From Desulfuromonadales bacterium (GTDB lineage: Bacteria > Desulfobacterota > Desulfuromonadia > Geobacterales > Pseudopelobacteraceae), in assembly GCA_013377095.1 (NCBI GenBank), contig JACAAY010000030.1, forward strand, positions 1-49,052: a stretch of 49,052 nucleotides of DNA, read 5' to 3'. Shown piece after piece: positions 47,592 to 49,052 of the stretch. Under the pieces are notes generated by a model. The model ran no database searches. It was not told the origin of the DNA and worked only from the letters and a program-made list of their open reading frames with translations. Within the stretch, counting starts at the first letter, position 1, and each line of letters starts with the position of its first letter. The translations under genes and the position numbers were made by a program.

Positions 47592-49028
47592 ATGAACGTG
47601 TCGATTACTGCCGGCCAGAGCACTGCCGAGTACCGAAAGACAACAAAGCTGGTGAAGTTTGTCATTGTGCTGCTGGCAACCCTGCTGGTTACCACCGGGC
47701 CGCTTTTTGCCGCAACTGCTGCCACATTCGTCCCGGGCACGGCTCAGACTACCAGTGGTGTCGAAGTGCATGTTTTCAACCGGACCGTGGCGGTTTTCAG
47801 AGGCACATACATGGGTGTTTCTGCGGCCGAGCGGGCCGAGCGGGCTGAAAATGTACTGTCACGCAAACTGAGTAGAGGTGGCGAGGGAAAGGTTACCCTG
47901 CAGGCTGTTCCGGAAGGCTATACAGTGATGCTGGATGGCGCCATGGTCTTTTTTCTGGTGCAAGGGGATGTAGACTCACTGCGCCAGGAGACCCTGCAGG
48001 AAGCATCGGCGAACGTGTCGGCAGCAATTGAACGGGTAGCACGGGAGGTACGGGAGGCCAACGATATGTCAGCAATGTTGCGCGCTGCCGGTGTTGCTAC
48101 CCTTGCAACGGTAATTTTGTTTTTTGCCTTTGCGCTTGTGCGCCGTGGACGTTCCTGGATCGGTAATCGTTTGACGGAACTGGCCCATGGCTATTCGGAA
48201 AAACTGTCACTGGGCGGGACAGCGTTGCTGCATCGTGACCGTATCATTCAAACGGTAAACAATGTGGTTTCCCTGCTCCACTGGCTGTTCATCGCCTTTC
48301 TGCTGTTCAACTGGCTCAGTTTTGTTTTGTCATGCTTTCCCTACACCCGTCCTTGGGGTGAACAGTTGACCACTTATCTGCTGGACCTTGCCAAGTCTGC
48401 CAGTGTCTCCCTTTTGAATGCCATTCCCGGCCTGATTGTCGCCGTCCTGATCTTTTTTGCGGCCCGTTTATTCACCAGGCTTTTGAATGGCATCTTCGAC
48501 CGGATCGAACAGCACAACCTGTCCGTTGCCGGCCTGGATCAGGATACGGTTCGCCCCACTCGTCGTCTGGTCTCTGCGGGGGTCTGGCTGTTTGCCCTGG
48601 TAATGGCCTACCCTTATCTACCCGGCTCACATACTGAGGCCTTCAAGGGGTTGTCGGTACTGATCGGCCTGATGGTCTCCCTGGGGGCCACCAGTGTGGT
48701 GGGACAGGCAGCCAGCGGATTGATTTTGATGTACACGAGAACCCTGCGGCCGGGAGAATACGTTCAGATCCAGGAATCGCAGGGGACGGTGGTTGAAGTG
48801 GGGCTCTTTTCCACCCGCATCAGGACCGGTCTTGGCGAGGAGTTGACGATCCCCAGCTCGCTGATCATCGGTAATATCACTCGCAATTACTCACGCACGG
48901 TGAAAGGGCCGGGCTACGTCCTTGATGCAACGGTCACCATCGGATACGATGCTCCCTGGCGCCAGGTGCATGCCATGCTGACAGAAGCCGCCTGCCGAAC
49001 CCCTTATAAGGCCCCCGTCCGTCAATAG
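47592..49028 (+). CDS. MscS-family mechanosensitive ion channel, C-terminus probably shortened
   Basis: 478 residues from the ATG at 47592 (AGGA 6 bases upstream). Signal peptide/first helix about 18-40, a periplasmic domain, then helices near 170-195, 230-260 and 285-320. The pore helix and beta domain follow: LSVLIGLMVSLGATSVVGQA, ASGLILMYTRTLRPGEYVQI, GTVVEVGLFSTRIRTGLGEE, TIPSSLIIGNITRNYS. The protein stops at 49028 after CRTPYKAPVRQ, whereas MscS relatives continue for some 60-100 residues of the alpha/beta cap. A frameshift or premature stop near 49000 is likely; the window ends 24 bases later. Confidence 0.85.
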   Translation: MNVSITAGQSTAEYRKTTKLVKFVIVLLATLLVTTGPLFAATAATFVPGTAQTTSGVEVHVFNRTVAVFRGTYMGVSAAERAERAENVLSRKLSRGGEGKVTLQAVPEGYTVMLDGAMVFFLVQGDVDSLRQETLQEASANVSAAIERVAREVREANDMSAMLRAAGVATLATVILFFAFALVRRGRSWIGNRLTELAHGYSEKLSLGGTALLHRDRIIQTVNNVVSLLHWLFIAFLLFNWLSFVLSCFPYTRPWGEQLTTYLLDLAKSASVSLLNAIPGLIVAVLIFFAARLFTRLLNGIFDRIEQHNLSVAGLDQDTVRPTRRLVSAGVWLFALVMAYPYLPGSHTEAFKGLSVLIGLMVSLGATSVVGQAASGLILMYTRTLRPGEYVQIQESQGTVVEVGLFSTRIRTGLGEELTIPSSLIIGNITRNYSRTVKGPGYVLDATVTIGYDAPWRQVHAMLTEAACRTPYKAPVRQ

Positions 49029-49052
49029 GCAAAATGATACCCGGACGACTTT

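Overview
The window looks like a chromosomal segment of a strictly anaerobic, metal-reducing deltaproteobacterium of the Geobacter/Pelobacter/Trichlorobacter type (Geobacterales). Reasons: the housekeeping order yicC-gmk-rpoZ-relA/spoT-ridA next to rpmB, a DUF3373-type porin beside a multiheme cytochrome c, a sigma54 activator, many NifX/MinD-type proteins of anaerobes, and moderately GC-rich coding sequence. This assignment is an inference from gene content.

Region 1 (about 1-14000, all minus strand) is an unusually large metal-sulfur cluster island. It holds five proteins or domains of the NifX/NifB dinitrogenase-cofactor family, two MinD-type ATPases each with two 4Fe-4S ferredoxin motifs, an Mrp/NBP35 ATPase and two IscU-like scaffolds. 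Around them are a NosL-like copper-binding protein, a CoA-disulfide-reductase-like flavoprotein fused to rhodanese, ThiG, DUF5714, DUF364, CGGC and C_GCAxxG proteins, a metallo-beta-lactamase-fold protein and a hotdog thioesterase. A near-consensus sigma54 promoter (13982-13998) sits at its upstream end. The ensemble resembles an enlarged version of the Desulfovibrio orange-protein (ORP) gene set.

Region 2 (14-16 kb, plus strand) is a strip with signs of decay. It contains a frameshifted secreted protein, an ABC-2 permease remnant, a J-domain protein and a moaE with a frameshift next to its start. Together with the G-tract frameshift at 13.54 kb this gives three single-base lesions in about 2.1 kb.

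Region 3 (16-20.9 kb) is a CpxA/CpxR-like two-component pair, divergent from a large secreted PKD protein with three LTxxQ-like motifs. A perfect GTAAA-N5-GTAAA box lies between them. A small secreted protein follows.

Region 4 (21-28.7 kb, minus) is an efflux operon: ArsR regulator, TolC-type outer membrane protein, adaptor lipoprotein, RND pump, DUF2892 membrane protein and a PAS-sigma54 activator. Region 5 (28.8-33.2 kb, minus) encodes a DUF3373 porin, a small secreted protein, a cytochrome with seven CXXCH and one CX3CH site, a coiled-coil secreted protein and a 29-residue membrane protein. It is a candidate outer-membrane electron-transfer module.

Region 6 (33.3-34.9 kb, plus) is a fragment of a Mu/Tn7-like transposable element: a MuB-type ATPase, a small winged-helix-like partner and an array of six AGAAC repeats abutting a tRNA-Gly(CCC) gene. 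No transposase is visible. Region 7 (35-43.3 kb) is housekeeping: sterol-desaturase-like protein, threonine synthase, YdcF-like protein, L28, RidA, RelA/SpoT, omega, guanylate kinase, YicC and HU. Region 8 (43.5-49 kb) has a pirin, a Nudix hydrolase, YceI, a MarR regulator sharing an operator-like motif with yceI, a membrane protein, a decayed coding stretch and an MscS-type channel lacking part of its C-terminus.
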